A DNA stretch of 64,000 nt from Calothrix sp. NIES-4105. Lineage in GTDB: Bacteria; Cyanobacteriota; Cyanobacteriia; Cyanobacteriales; Nostocaceae. A program made the position numbers and the translations under genes. Position 1 is the stretch's first letter, and the number at the start of each line of letters is the position of its first letter. This document shows positions 17,839 through 25,902 of the stretch, one piece after another. The notes under the pieces were generated by a model. The model saw only the letters and a program-made list of their open reading frames with translations, was not told the DNA's origin and ran no database searches. Location of the stretch: the NCBI RefSeq assembly GCF_002368415.1, contig NZ_AP018290.1, positions 2,421,470 through 2,485,469 on the forward strand, written 5' to 3'.

Positions 17839-19407
17839 TTACCTGCTAGCATCTTTTAATTCAATCCAGAAACTACTGCCTTGTCCCGGAAGAGACTCAA
17901 GACCAACACGACCTCCCATCCTTTCGACACCTTTACGAACAATAGCCAACCCAATACCCGTACCTGGATACCGCTCAATTCCATGCAGACGTTCAAAAAC
18001 GCTAAAGATACGCTTATGATGTTCAGCCTTAATTCCAATACCATTATCCTTTACCCATAACCTTACCCATCCTGGTGTTTTGATTTCTGACCATATTAGT
18101 ACCTGTGGTTGTTCATCAACCCTTACAAATTTAATCGCATTAGTTAATAAATTGGCAATAACTTGTGCAATGGTATTGCGATGCGCTAAAACTGCTCTAA
18201 GGGGCGCCGAAATTGTCACTTGAGCGTTTTTTGCTTTCAAATCAGCATCTAGCTGAGTCATTACCTCAAACATTACGTTATTTAAGTTAACTGGTTGCAA
18301 GTATAAATCTGTACGGCTAAGGCGACTGTATGATAGCAAATCTTGAATCAGATTTTCTAAACGCTGGGCAGAGTTAATAATGCGAGCAATATATTCATTT
18401 CCCACTTCGTCAAGTAGCTTACCATAATCTTCCGCCAATGCTTCCGCAAAACCCTGCATTGCCCGTAATGGCGCCCGCAAATCATGGGATACTGTGTAAG
18501 CAAATGCCTCTAGTTCGTTATTAGCGGCTTGTAACTGAGATGTTCGCTCCATTACTTGCTGCTCTAAAGTTTCAGTCAAATGACGAATTTGTTCATGTGC
18601 AAGTTTTTGCTCGGTAATGTCTTCTGTAATACCAACATAATAACTAAGCGCTCCGTTTTCATCGCGTATAGGGAAACCTCTATCCCATACCCAACGCTCT
18701 TGACCATCAGGACGTATAATTCTGTATTCTATATTAGTTAGTTGCCCGCTTTCCTGTTGCTCTAACTTGACTAAAACTCGCTCATAGTCTTCTGGATGCA
18801 CCGCATCAAGCCAAGAAAGTGGCTGACTAATAAGACTATCACAAGAACGATGCCAAATTTTTTCGTAAGCCTTATTTGCATAAAAATGCTGGCTAGAATC
18901 TGGACTAGCAATCCAAATAATCGCATCAAGATTGTCTGCAAATAAACGAAACCGCTTTTCACTTTCGTTTAAAGCAGTTTTGATAAACTGTTTTGATATC
19001 TCAAGCTCTAACTCCAAGCGTGTCTGCTCAATCAGTTTATGAACCGCGAAACGCAAACCAACCGCATCAATTTTTTCTTTTATTAAATAATCATAACTTT
19101 CTTCATCGTCAGCCATTGCTTCATCTTGCTGAGATGTCAAAATTACTACTGGCAATTTATTAGTATTATTATTAAATTCTGCCTGTAGTTGGTCAATAAA
19201 CGCCCGCGCGTTCATATCGGGCAACATAAAATCGAGTAAAACCACATCAGGTTTTGCTTGCTTACATAGCTCCAATCCAAGATTCGCTGACTCTGCCTGC
19301 AAAATTCTATAGATATATTGCTTATCTTGCAGCAGGTAACGACGATAAGTTTCCCGGTCTTCATAATTGTCGTCCACAATCAGAACCGTCTTTTGATTCT
19401 GTATCAT
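17839..19407 (-). CDS. REC-PAS histidine kinase paired with Rcp1-like regulator
   Basis: The 522-residue kinase has a receiver (TVLIVDDNYEDRETY, Asp in VVLLDFMLPDMN), a PAS/PAC unit (~150-270, ANKAYEKIW, VGITEDITEQK), a coiled linker, HisKA YTVSHDLRAPLRAMQGFAEAL and HATPase (NLLTNAIKFV, DNGIGIK, GTGIGLAIVRKGVERMGG). It is a paralogue of the kinase at 15737 with the same order. The response regulator gene follows after 2 bases. No membrane segments are present, so the PAS domain probably senses a cytoplasmic ligand or redox state, which cannot be told from sequence. Confidence 0.92.
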   Translation of the reverse strand: MIQNQKTVLIVDDNYEDRETYRRYLLQDKQYIYRILQAESANLGLELCKQAKPDVVLLDFMLPDMNARAFIDQLQAEFNNNTNKLPVVILTSQQDEAMADDEESYDYLIKEKIDAVGLRFAVHKLIEQTRLELELEISKQFIKTALNESEKRFRLFADNLDAIIWIASPDSSQHFYANKAYEKIWHRSCDSLISQPLSWLDAVHPEDYERVLVKLEQQESGQLTNIEYRIIRPDGQERWVWDRGFPIRDENGALSYYVGITEDITEQKLAHEQIRHLTETLEQQVMERTSQLQAANNELEAFAYTVSHDLRAPLRAMQGFAEALAEDYGKLLDEVGNEYIARIINSAQRLENLIQDLLSYSRLSRTDLYLQPVNLNNVMFEVMTQLDADLKAKNAQVTISAPLRAVLAHRNTIAQVIANLLTNAIKFVRVDEQPQVLIWSEIKTPGWVRLWVKDNGIGIKAEHHKRIFSVFERLHGIERYPGTGIGLAIVRKGVERMGGRVGLESLPGQGSSFWIELKDASR

Positions 19408-19672
19408 TGCTACCTGTGTAATCTATCTATAACATTGGTGGTATATCCAAGGTGATAGTGTTCTGTTTTGAAACAGTATCGCTTGGTTTATATCAGTAAC
19501 TCTTTATTCAAAGATAGTAACAAGTCTCAACAAATCTTAAATCTTACTAATTGAAGGTAGATAGCTTGTTTTAAATACTCCCTTATTCGTAAACCCGCTT
19601 GATTATACATATAAAATCAACCTTTAGATAGATGATTGACTTTATCTTGTGTTGTGTTGTGTTATCTTGTGG

Positions 19673-19692
19673 AGCGGGCGTCCTCGCCCGCT
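19673..19692. repeat. GC-rich 8-bp hairpin
   Basis: AGCGGGCG and CGCCCGCT pair perfectly around TCCT. It is far from any stop codon (265 bases from the nearest gene start), so it looks like an interspersed hairpin repeat rather than a functioning terminator. Confidence 0.55.
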
Positions 19693-19725
19693 TTATAATT
19701 AAAATTAGTAACTACGCTCATACCC

Positions 19726-19944
19726 TTATATGGTCTGTTGGTCGGGAAACACTACACGTATTCGCTTAATTTCCGTACCATCTAGTAATCTTCCTTCCAT
19801 TATCCATTGATACAACTCGTAAATTTCCCAACCCTGTATATGCTCGTCACTCTCAACGCAGCAGGTAAACTCGACCAAAAGTTCTTGCTGTAAAAAACCT
19901 ACTAAACTTAGCCCTCGGAGGGGGAGGTGACTTGGAAGTTGCCT
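19726..19944 (-). pseudogene. Possible gene remnant, no start codon
   Basis: Leftward, 72 codons are open between an in-frame TAG and a TAA, with protein-like composition (LVGFLQQELLVEFTCC, EIYELYQWIMEGRLLDGTEI, KRIRVVFPDQQ) but no plausible start. The family is not recognised. It is most likely the C-terminal end of a decayed gene. Codon use is coding-like, which is the only support. Confidence 0.35.
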
Positions 19945-20235
19945 CTACTGGTATCCAGGCATGGTATTAAACTGGATATTGTGAATATCTCAAATCGATA
20001 TTAAATTTTATATACAAAATCAAAACTAATTCTTTTGAAAAAATATTGCTTATCTTATTTGAGATACTCTACAATCTGTAGTCACTTTACTATGATAACT
20101 TTTACCATATAGGCATGTTAAGTAACTTGAGATATCAAAGATATTGTTTTTGATTAGTAAAGATGCTAAGATTGATTCGTCTAGCTTTAATCGAAGTAAC
20201 GACATTAAAACAACTTGCTATATAGCTATTTAGGC

Positions 20236-20469
20236 ATGTTTGAACGAAAGAACAAATCTTTTAAACTCGACTCTCGAGTGCTAGACGCTTTAGAGTCACT
20301 AGCACAAAAGCGCAATGCCTCTGTAAATAGATACCTTGAAAACTTGCTATTTAGCCATGCAAAACTAGAAGGGGAGATTCCAATCGATGCTATGCCTATA
20401 GGCGAAAATCGTGGCGGCAAACGCAGGAATGCTGGACGTAAGGTGACTACTTCAAAGGTAGAGAACTAA
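20236..20469 (+). CDS. Small ribbon-helix-helix-like protein
   Basis: The 77-residue basic protein has KSFKLDSRVLDALESLAQKR followed by NASVNRYLENLLFSHAK (about residues 5-45), the strand-helix-helix pattern of Arc/MetJ-type DNA-binding proteins used by antitoxins and plasmid regulators. A basic tail rich in G, R and K (GGKRRNAGRK) follows. The ATG at 20236 is chosen because it begins right before the strand; an upstream TTG would add seven residues. Downstream are only short and broken frames, so any toxin partner is lost or unrecognised. Confidence 0.5.
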   Translation: MFERKNKSFKLDSRVLDALESLAQKRNASVNRYLENLLFSHAKLEGEIPIDAMPIGENRGGKRRNAGRKVTTSKVEN

Positions 20470-20672
20470 TGCTTCAAGACCCAGATAACCCCTACGAAGA
20501 ATGGCAAGAGATTATAAAGGCGCCATATTAACAAAAGCACAATCAGAGTGTGAACTTATTGCTAGTCAAATTGCGCTAACAGAAGTTATTAATGTTACCC
20601 AAACAACAAAAACCCTAAGTAAAAACGGTACATACAAGTTTATTTGTTGGTTTAGAACCGAGGTAGTAAATT

Positions 20673-20934
20673 ATGACAGCAACACTGAAATCGACAATTG
20701 AGGGAATCAAAACATTACGTGCCGTTCCAGAACGAGGAAAACGGTTTTTATCAGTGAACTTAGCCTTAGTAGATGTTAGCGAGTTAATGGATATTGCATT
20801 CATAATTAGGATTTAAGCCTGAATTAGTACAAATGCCATACCTTACACACACAGAAATTCATGCATTGCTATGGCACGGGGCAATTACAGATACTCCTCC
20901 AGATTTAGAGGCAAAGTTTGATGAACTGGCATAA
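20673..20934 (+). pseudogene. Frameshifted small gene remnant
   Basis: The ATG at 20673 is preceded by a fair ribosome site (GAGGTAGTAAATT). It opens a frame of 47 codons (KSTIEGIKTLRAVPERGKRF, SVNLALVDVSELMDIAF) that stops at 20816. The neighbouring frame continues without a gap as LGFKPELVQMPYLTHTEIH and ends PPDLEAKFDELA at 20934. One indel near 20800 would join them into a ~86-residue protein. The family is not recognised. Just upstream, 20470-20701 shows two more short frames that overlap in the same broken manner. Confidence 0.35.
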
Positions 20935-21596
20935 CGAATAAATGCTAGTGCTATTCGTTATGCCACAGGTGGATGGGTAACACCGATGCCACAAGCATAA
21001 AGCCCATCGAACCTCAGTTTTAAAACTTATCCTTTGATAGGTCTTTTTCTCACCCAAACAATTTAACATATCATTTCGGACTACGTAGAGACCGAATTAA
21101 ATACTGTCTCTACATTTAAATTTTTTATTAATAATTTACTTAAGCCCTATTTTATTGAATAATCTCTACATCTTCGCTTTTGGAGTTTAGGTAAATAACC
21201 TTGGCGCCAATATCCAAGAGTGGACGTTTTTCTTGTTCTGCGTTTCAGGCGCCGTGGCGTCGTCACAAGCGCGCATCTTGTAACCTCCGCTTGTATTGGA
21301 TTTAGTTTCTGTTAGTATTATTTTTGAGTTTATATTTGATATATATTGGGAATAATTATTATTAGATTAGTGAATAATATATAAATATTGTACTGTTTTT
21401 GTAATACTTGTAGTGGGTATTATAATTAACCACGTTTAGAATTAGGGTATTTATAATTGGGTGCCTCAGAGGAAAGGTATTTTCGCCAAAACTGGATGCT
21501 CCCCTCGAAAAAGAGTTATCAATAATTTTTGATAACGTAGTAGCGCCAAAAAAATGCAAAGCAATAGCAAGAGAAATACTGAAACTTGACTAAAAA
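20935..21596. other. Gene-poor region with further fragments
   Basis: Fragments only. Leftward 21152-21244 encodes a possible protein end (EKRPLLDIGAKVIYLNSKSE) that joins a different frame upstream, as after an indel. Rightward, a start-less frame ending at 21592 encodes KLDAPLEKELSIIFDNVVAP and a few more residues. Neither is recognised. No RNA gene or complete repeat was identified. Confidence 0.4.
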
Positions 21597-21634
21597 AAGA
21601 ACGGCACCTGTACATTAAATCAGGCGCCGTTCTT
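21597..21634. terminator. Bidirectional intrinsic terminator
   Basis: AAGAACGGCACCTG (21597-21610) pairs with CAGGCGCCGTTCTT (21621-21634) with one mismatch around an AT-rich loop. It is preceded by an A-run and followed by TTTTTATT, so it has a U-tract in both directions. It sits just after the stop of the leftward gene at 21636 and after a rightward reading frame ending at 21592. Confidence 0.8.
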
Positions 21635-21635
21635 T

Positions 21636-22142
21636 TTATTCCCTGTTACCTGTGATTTCGTTACCGAAAATCATGCCTGTTTCTGCGTCGTAAAGTTGTT
21701 TTACTCGTGCGTTTTTCAGCTTAATATTTTGTGGCTCTTTATTATTTCCTCGTCTGTTAGCAATTTCAAGTTCGGGAACTTCAATATCAACCATAAAAAA
21801 TTGGCGTTTAGGGTGTACTTCCATATTTTGTATTATAGAACCACCTTCTTCACCTGTTTTTTTAAGATATTCTTCGTAAGAAACTAATTTTATTTGCCTG
21901 ATTTTCGCTTCGCGTTGTAATAGCCTCAGTTCTTGAAGCTTCTTGCGAGTTGCTTGAAAATCAGATGGCTTCTTATCTGAATTATCTGGATAAACGTAAT
22001 TTGTTGGATTAGGGTTTCCGTTTGGTTCGTATTCTACAATGCCGTTTACTCTTTGCACTGCTTTTGGTTGTGCTATAGCAATAGAGCTAAAAGCTAAACC
22101 AGCTATTGTTACTGCGGAAGAAATTAGTGTTTTCTTATTCAT
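21636..22142 (-). CDS. Secreted hypothetical protein
   Basis: A 168-residue protein with a clear signal peptide (ISSAVTIAGLAFSSIAIAQP, cleaved after AIA/Q around residue 24). The mature part has a Pro/Asn-rich start, a helical RKKLQELRLLQREAKIRQ segment, and a C-terminal MVDIEVPELEIANRRG plus VKQLYDAETGMIFGNE. No recognised family or catalytic motif. It is probably periplasmic. It ends at a strong intrinsic terminator. A start-less fragment with secreted-protein character lies just upstream on the same strand. Confidence 0.7.
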   Translation of the reverse strand: MNKKTLISSAVTIAGLAFSSIAIAQPKAVQRVNGIVEYEPNGNPNPTNYVYPDNSDKKPSDFQATRKKLQELRLLQREAKIRQIKLVSYEEYLKKTGEEGGSIIQNMEVHPKRQFFMVDIEVPELEIANRRGNNKEPQNIKLKNARVKQLYDAETGMIFGNEITGNRE

Positions 22143-22170
22143 GTTACCTCGTTTTGTTCAGGTGGCTATT

Positions 22171-22320
22171 CTATCCAGTAAACGTAATTGTATCTGGGGA
22201 TGTTCCGCTAACATATGGAGAGTAAGTAGAGTTCCACGTAGGTCTATTTGGCGCATTGTCTTCATCGGTCATGCTAGGAATACGCGCCCAACCATTAGTA
22301 TTTCCTGACTTAAACCACAT
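22171..22320 (-). CDS. Short hypothetical frame or gene fragment
   Basis: Leftward, an ATG at 22318-22320 opens 49 codons (MWFKSGNTNGWARIPSMTDE, then Trp/Thr/Ser/Pro-rich WNSTYSPYVSGTSPDTITF) ending at 22171. The same frame is open about 26 codons further upstream to ~22398 (FGEIATTGRSTTNNRKTTA) without an ATG. The composition looks like a surface or secreted protein. It is not recognised; it may be the C-terminal part of a lost gene. The 22321-22614 remainder upstream of the pentapeptide gene shows no other gene. Confidence 0.35.
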   Translation of the reverse strand: MWFKSGNTNGWARIPSMTDEDNAPNRPTWNSTYSPYVSGTSPDTITFTG

Positions 22321-22614
22321 ATTTTTTGCTGTGGTTTTTCTGTTATTAGTGGTTGATCTTCCAGTGGTTGCTATTTCTCCAAACGTTGATTTAGATAAAA
22401 TTTCCCTCTAAACTTACGATCTATGGATAGAGGAATTGCTCTTACCTCTGTTAACTCTGTGACGGGCGTGGTAAAATAATTGACTGCACTGCACAGGCGA
22501 GACACCTGTGCTACAATTGGCAGATTTTCGTTTCAAATAACTATCTGTGGGTAGGAGAATTTTCTGTAGCTTTGTGGTTAAATCGAGCAACAGTAGTGAT
22601 CTTGAAATATTCCT

Positions 22615-23151
22615 ATGCTCGGCACAGACATTTTAGACCAATATGCTACAGGTAAAAGAGATTTTACCGCTGTCGATTTGAGTGAGGCTGAACTCGAAGG
22701 CGCCAACCTAGCTGGTATAATATTAGACAATGCTACATTAGACGGTGCCAATTTGAATGGAGCAAACTTAGTAAGCGCAAGTTTGCAAAATGCTGATTTG
22801 AATGGAGCAAACTTAACGAATGCTAATTTAACAGGCGCCAATTTAACAGGGGCAATATTAGAAGGGGCAATATTAGAAGGGGCAATTCTAGACAGCGCCA
22901 ACCTTAGCCAGTCGGAACTTACAGTGGCTAAGATGATAGAGGCAGATTTAACCGAAGCAAATTTAACCGAAGCAAATTTGAGTGCAGCTAACCTCGACAA
23001 AGCTGATTTAACTGGAGTTGACGGGCGAGGCGCTGATTTGAGTAGTGCTAATTTGGCAAGCGCTGATTTAAATCAGGCAAATCTGAATGGAGCTAATTTA
23101 GAAGGCGCCAATTTAGAAGGAACGATTTTGGATACCACTAGTGTTGATTAA
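22615..23151 (+). CDS. Pentapeptide repeat protein
   Basis: The 178-residue protein is almost entirely tandem A(D/N)LXX pentapeptides (ANLNGANLVSASLQNADLNG and so on), which fold as a right-handed quadrilateral beta-helix. The first ~20 residues (MLGTDILDQYATGKRDFTAV) form the usual non-repeat cap. No membrane segment or extra domain. Function of such proteins is generally unknown. Read 22 bases upstream of the glucosidase-type gene, so the two may be co-transcribed. A shorter leftward pentapeptide protein lies at 35300. Confidence 0.9.
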   Translation: MLGTDILDQYATGKRDFTAVDLSEAELEGANLAGIILDNATLDGANLNGANLVSASLQNADLNGANLTNANLTGANLTGAILEGAILEGAILDSANLSQSELTVAKMIEADLTEANLTEANLSAANLDKADLTGVDGRGADLSSANLASADLNQANLNGANLEGANLEGTILDTTSVD

Positions 23152-23173
23152 TACTTATTAAAATATATAATCC

Positions 23174-25312
23174 ATGAACATGCGAGTTACCGTTGGTCCA
23201 CCAACTTTAACAATCAACCACGGCAGTACTTTTATGGTTACTGACCTAGGTGGGCAGATTAATTCAGAGAAATTTTTGGGTATTTTTACCGACGATACTC
23301 GCTTTCTAAGTTACTATGCTTTCTACGCTGATGGTACACCTTGGATTCTTTTGAGGTCTACAACACCAAGATATTATGCAGCGCAAGTTTATCTGACCAA
23401 TCCAGAATTGACAACTGAAGATGGAGTTATTCCGAAAGGCGCCTTATCGTTAACTGTGGGCAGAACAGTAGAAGGAGGTATTCACGAAGATATAGACGTA
23501 ACAAATTATAGTAATAAGCGAGTCCAGTTTAGTTTAGAAATTGCTTTACGTTCAGATTTTGCCGATATATTAGAAGTGCAGCAGGGTAAATTTGTACGTC
23601 GGGGTTGTATTGAAACAAGATGGGACGAACAGCGTAACGAGTTGCATACTACTTATAAAAACAAGGATTTTTATCGCAGCTTAATCTATCAGCCGCTTAA
23701 CTACACATCTCCTCCTCATTGTGCCAACGGTCGAGTTACATTTGAAGTTGTGTTGGAACCGGGAGAAAGTTGGCATACCTGTGGTAATTTTATTCTAGTT
23801 TTAGATAAATTAACGCGCGAACCTTTAAATGTATGTTATGACTCTGCTGTAAATACAGAAGTTAACTCCAAATTAGAACATTTGAATAAGCAGTGGGTTG
23901 AGTCTGTCACCGACATAACGACAGTAAACGAAGAAGTTTACCGAATATACAAACAATCTGTAAGAGACTTAGCGGCACTGCGACTTTATGATTATGATTT
24001 AGGTGATGATATTTGGCTACCCGCTGCTGGTGTTCCCAAGTTTGTAACTGTTTTTGGACGTGACAGTTTAATCGCTAGCTTACAGACTACAACTATTCAC
24101 CCTGGCTTTGCGCGCGGTGCCTTAAAAAAGCTATCACAATTACAAGCGACGACATGGGACGATTGGCGTGATGCCGAACCGGGTAAAATTCTACATGAAA
24201 TACGTCATGGTGAATTAGCGCATTTCCAAAAGATACCTCATACACCTTATTACGGAACGGCAGATGCTACTGTTCTATATTTAATAGTCCTGCATGAAAC
24301 GTGGAAATGGTTGGGGGATGATTCGTTACTGTTAGAGTATAGAGATACAGCATTACGCTGTTTAGAATGGATTGATAATTATGGTGATTTAGATGGTGAT
24401 GGTTTTCAAGAGTATAAAACTCGTTCGAGTCACGGTATAGAGAACCAAGGTTGGAAAGATTCGGGAGATGCAATTGTTTACCCCGATGGTAGTTTAGTTG
24501 AGGCGCCAAAAGCCTTGTGTGAACTTCAAGGTTATGTATATGATGCTTGGTTGCGAATGGCTGAAGTATTCGATGCTTTGGATGAACGCTCGTTTGCTAA
24601 CTCACTACGCACCAAAGCATCCCAACTCCAAGCACGCTTTGAAAAACACTTTTGGTGCGATGACATAGGTTATTATGCGTTTGGGCTTGATAAAGATAAA
24701 AAGCCAGTCAAAACTATTGCCTCAAATCCAGGTCACTGTTTATGGAGTGGTATTGTAAGTAAAGAACGCGCTCGAAGTGTAGTTGAAAAAATGATGGCGC
24801 CAGATATGTTTACAGGTTGGGGAATTAGAACATTATCAGCAGAGAATCCAGCATTTAATCCATTTTCCTATCATCTTGGCTCAATTTGGCCACATGACAA
24901 TGGTATTATTGCACTAGGTTTAAAAAGATACGGTTTTACTGAAGAAGTAGCTCGTGTCGCACGCTCTGTTTTTGAAGCTGCCAGTTATTTTGCTTCTTAC
25001 CGTCTTCCGGAAGTTTACGCAGGTATTGAAGAAAAACCAGGCGCCTTTCCAGTTCCGTATATTGAAGCAAATGTACCGCAAGCATGGGCAGCAGGTTCAG
25101 TATTTCAACTATTACAAGCAATACTTGGTCTTACAGCTGATGCACCGAACAACCAACTTCACGTCAACCCGTGTTTACCGAATTGGTTGCCTGAAATTAC
25201 ACTGAGACGCTTAGAAATTGGTAAAAGCAAAGTTGACTTGAAATTCTGGCGCCAAGACGAATGTACTCATTGGGATGCTTCGGTTGTATCAGGCAACATT
25301 CAAGTAACGTAA
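23174..25312 (+). CDS. Amylo-alpha-1,6-glucosidase / glycogen debranching-type glycoside hydrolase
   Basis: A 712-residue soluble enzyme. Residues ~15-210 form the GDE N-terminal beta-domain (FMVTDLGGQINSEKFLGIFT, DTRFLSYY, RSDFADILEVQ). From ~260 an (alpha/alpha)6-barrel of the MGH1/GDE-C type follows: ESVRDLAALRLY-like helix, GVPKFVTVFGRDSLIASLQT, DDWRDAEPGKILHEIRHGEL, GTADATVLYLIVL, DGDGFQEY, GWKDSGDAIVYPDG and PEVYAGIEE. The acidic residues in GFQEY and in WKDSGD are the expected catalytic region. Such enzymes are annotated as debranching glucosidases; in cyanobacteria a role in glycogen or compatible-solute breakdown is inferred, not shown. Preceded closely by a pentapeptide gene. Confidence 0.85.
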   Translation: MNMRVTVGPPTLTINHGSTFMVTDLGGQINSEKFLGIFTDDTRFLSYYAFYADGTPWILLRSTTPRYYAAQVYLTNPELTTEDGVIPKGALSLTVGRTVEGGIHEDIDVTNYSNKRVQFSLEIALRSDFADILEVQQGKFVRRGCIETRWDEQRNELHTTYKNKDFYRSLIYQPLNYTSPPHCANGRVTFEVVLEPGESWHTCGNFILVLDKLTREPLNVCYDSAVNTEVNSKLEHLNKQWVESVTDITTVNEEVYRIYKQSVRDLAALRLYDYDLGDDIWLPAAGVPKFVTVFGRDSLIASLQTTTIHPGFARGALKKLSQLQATTWDDWRDAEPGKILHEIRHGELAHFQKIPHTPYYGTADATVLYLIVLHETWKWLGDDSLLLEYRDTALRCLEWIDNYGDLDGDGFQEYKTRSSHGIENQGWKDSGDAIVYPDGSLVEAPKALCELQGYVYDAWLRMAEVFDALDERSFANSLRTKASQLQARFEKHFWCDDIGYYAFGLDKDKKPVKTIASNPGHCLWSGIVSKERARSVVEKMMAPDMFTGWGIRTLSAENPAFNPFSYHLGSIWPHDNGIIALGLKRYGFTEEVARVARSVFEAASYFASYRLPEVYAGIEEKPGAFPVPYIEANVPQAWAAGSVFQLLQAILGLTADAPNNQLHVNPCLPNWLPEITLRRLEIGKSKVDLKFWRQDECTHWDASVVSGNIQVT

Positions 25313-25902
25313 CAATGCATGTGTAAATTCAAAAATACTAAGTTTATAAGCAGTGGGTGACGAAAACATGTAAATCAATGTTCCCAACAATTATTCAAAA
25401 TACAAGAATCATTCCAAAGACAGAGAAAAACGAAGTAAGAGTGTCCTAGCTAGAGATAGATGTAGTTCAATGGTGATAAAAGCTATTCAATATATATAAC
25501 GAAAGGTAACTTCTTTATCGAGTCGCTATATAATCTTTAGAGACTCGATAAACAATTATCTAACAAAAAAAAAATAGGTTGATTAAGGAATGATGTAATC
25601 TTTTAATATCAATGTTTTAAGAAAAAGTGATTAAGAACAACTAATATAGAAGAAGCTGCGGTTGATTTGCGCTCCGCTTATCCTTTTTCCTCACTACTTT
25701 GTTCTTAGTTTATTTAAGTTTATTAGCTTACTTTACTCACACACTGCATTTTCAAAAATCCATTTTGCATACTACGAAGGCACAAGCCATCAATATCATA
25801 CTCATAGCAGTACATAGGAACTGCTTGCCTAAGTATAAAAGTAGTAGCTCGTTGAAAAAAGCGCAAGCTATCAGTTTAGCCATTTCACAGGAGTGAATTT
25901 TA
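25313..25902. other. Long leader region upstream of the SLH-fasciclin gene
   Basis: About 590 bases without a credible gene. It has an 8-bp hairpin ATCGAGTC...GACTCGAT (25517-25549), a nine-base A-run at 25566-25575, and a good ribosome site (CACAGGAGTGAATTTTA) before the next start. The length suggests a long 5' untranslated region or an unrecognised small RNA; neither can be confirmed here. Confidence 0.5.

Larger units (their letters stand above)
19408..20235. other. Long gene-poor gap with decayed sequence
   Basis: About 830 bases. It contains GTGTT tandem stuttering (19648-19670), an 8-bp perfect hairpin AGCGGGCG-TCCT-CGCCCGCT (19673-19692), an open but start-less leftward frame (19726-19944, listed separately) and an AT-rich tract with GATATTGTGAATATC-like inverted repeats before the ribbon-helix-helix gene. 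I see no RNA gene. Confidence 0.55.

Noticed and set aside
25699-25896. 65-codon frame upstream of the SLH-fasciclin gene
   Set aside because: It has no ribosome site, its composition is AT-driven, and it overlaps the ribosome site region of the next gene; no protein resemblance.
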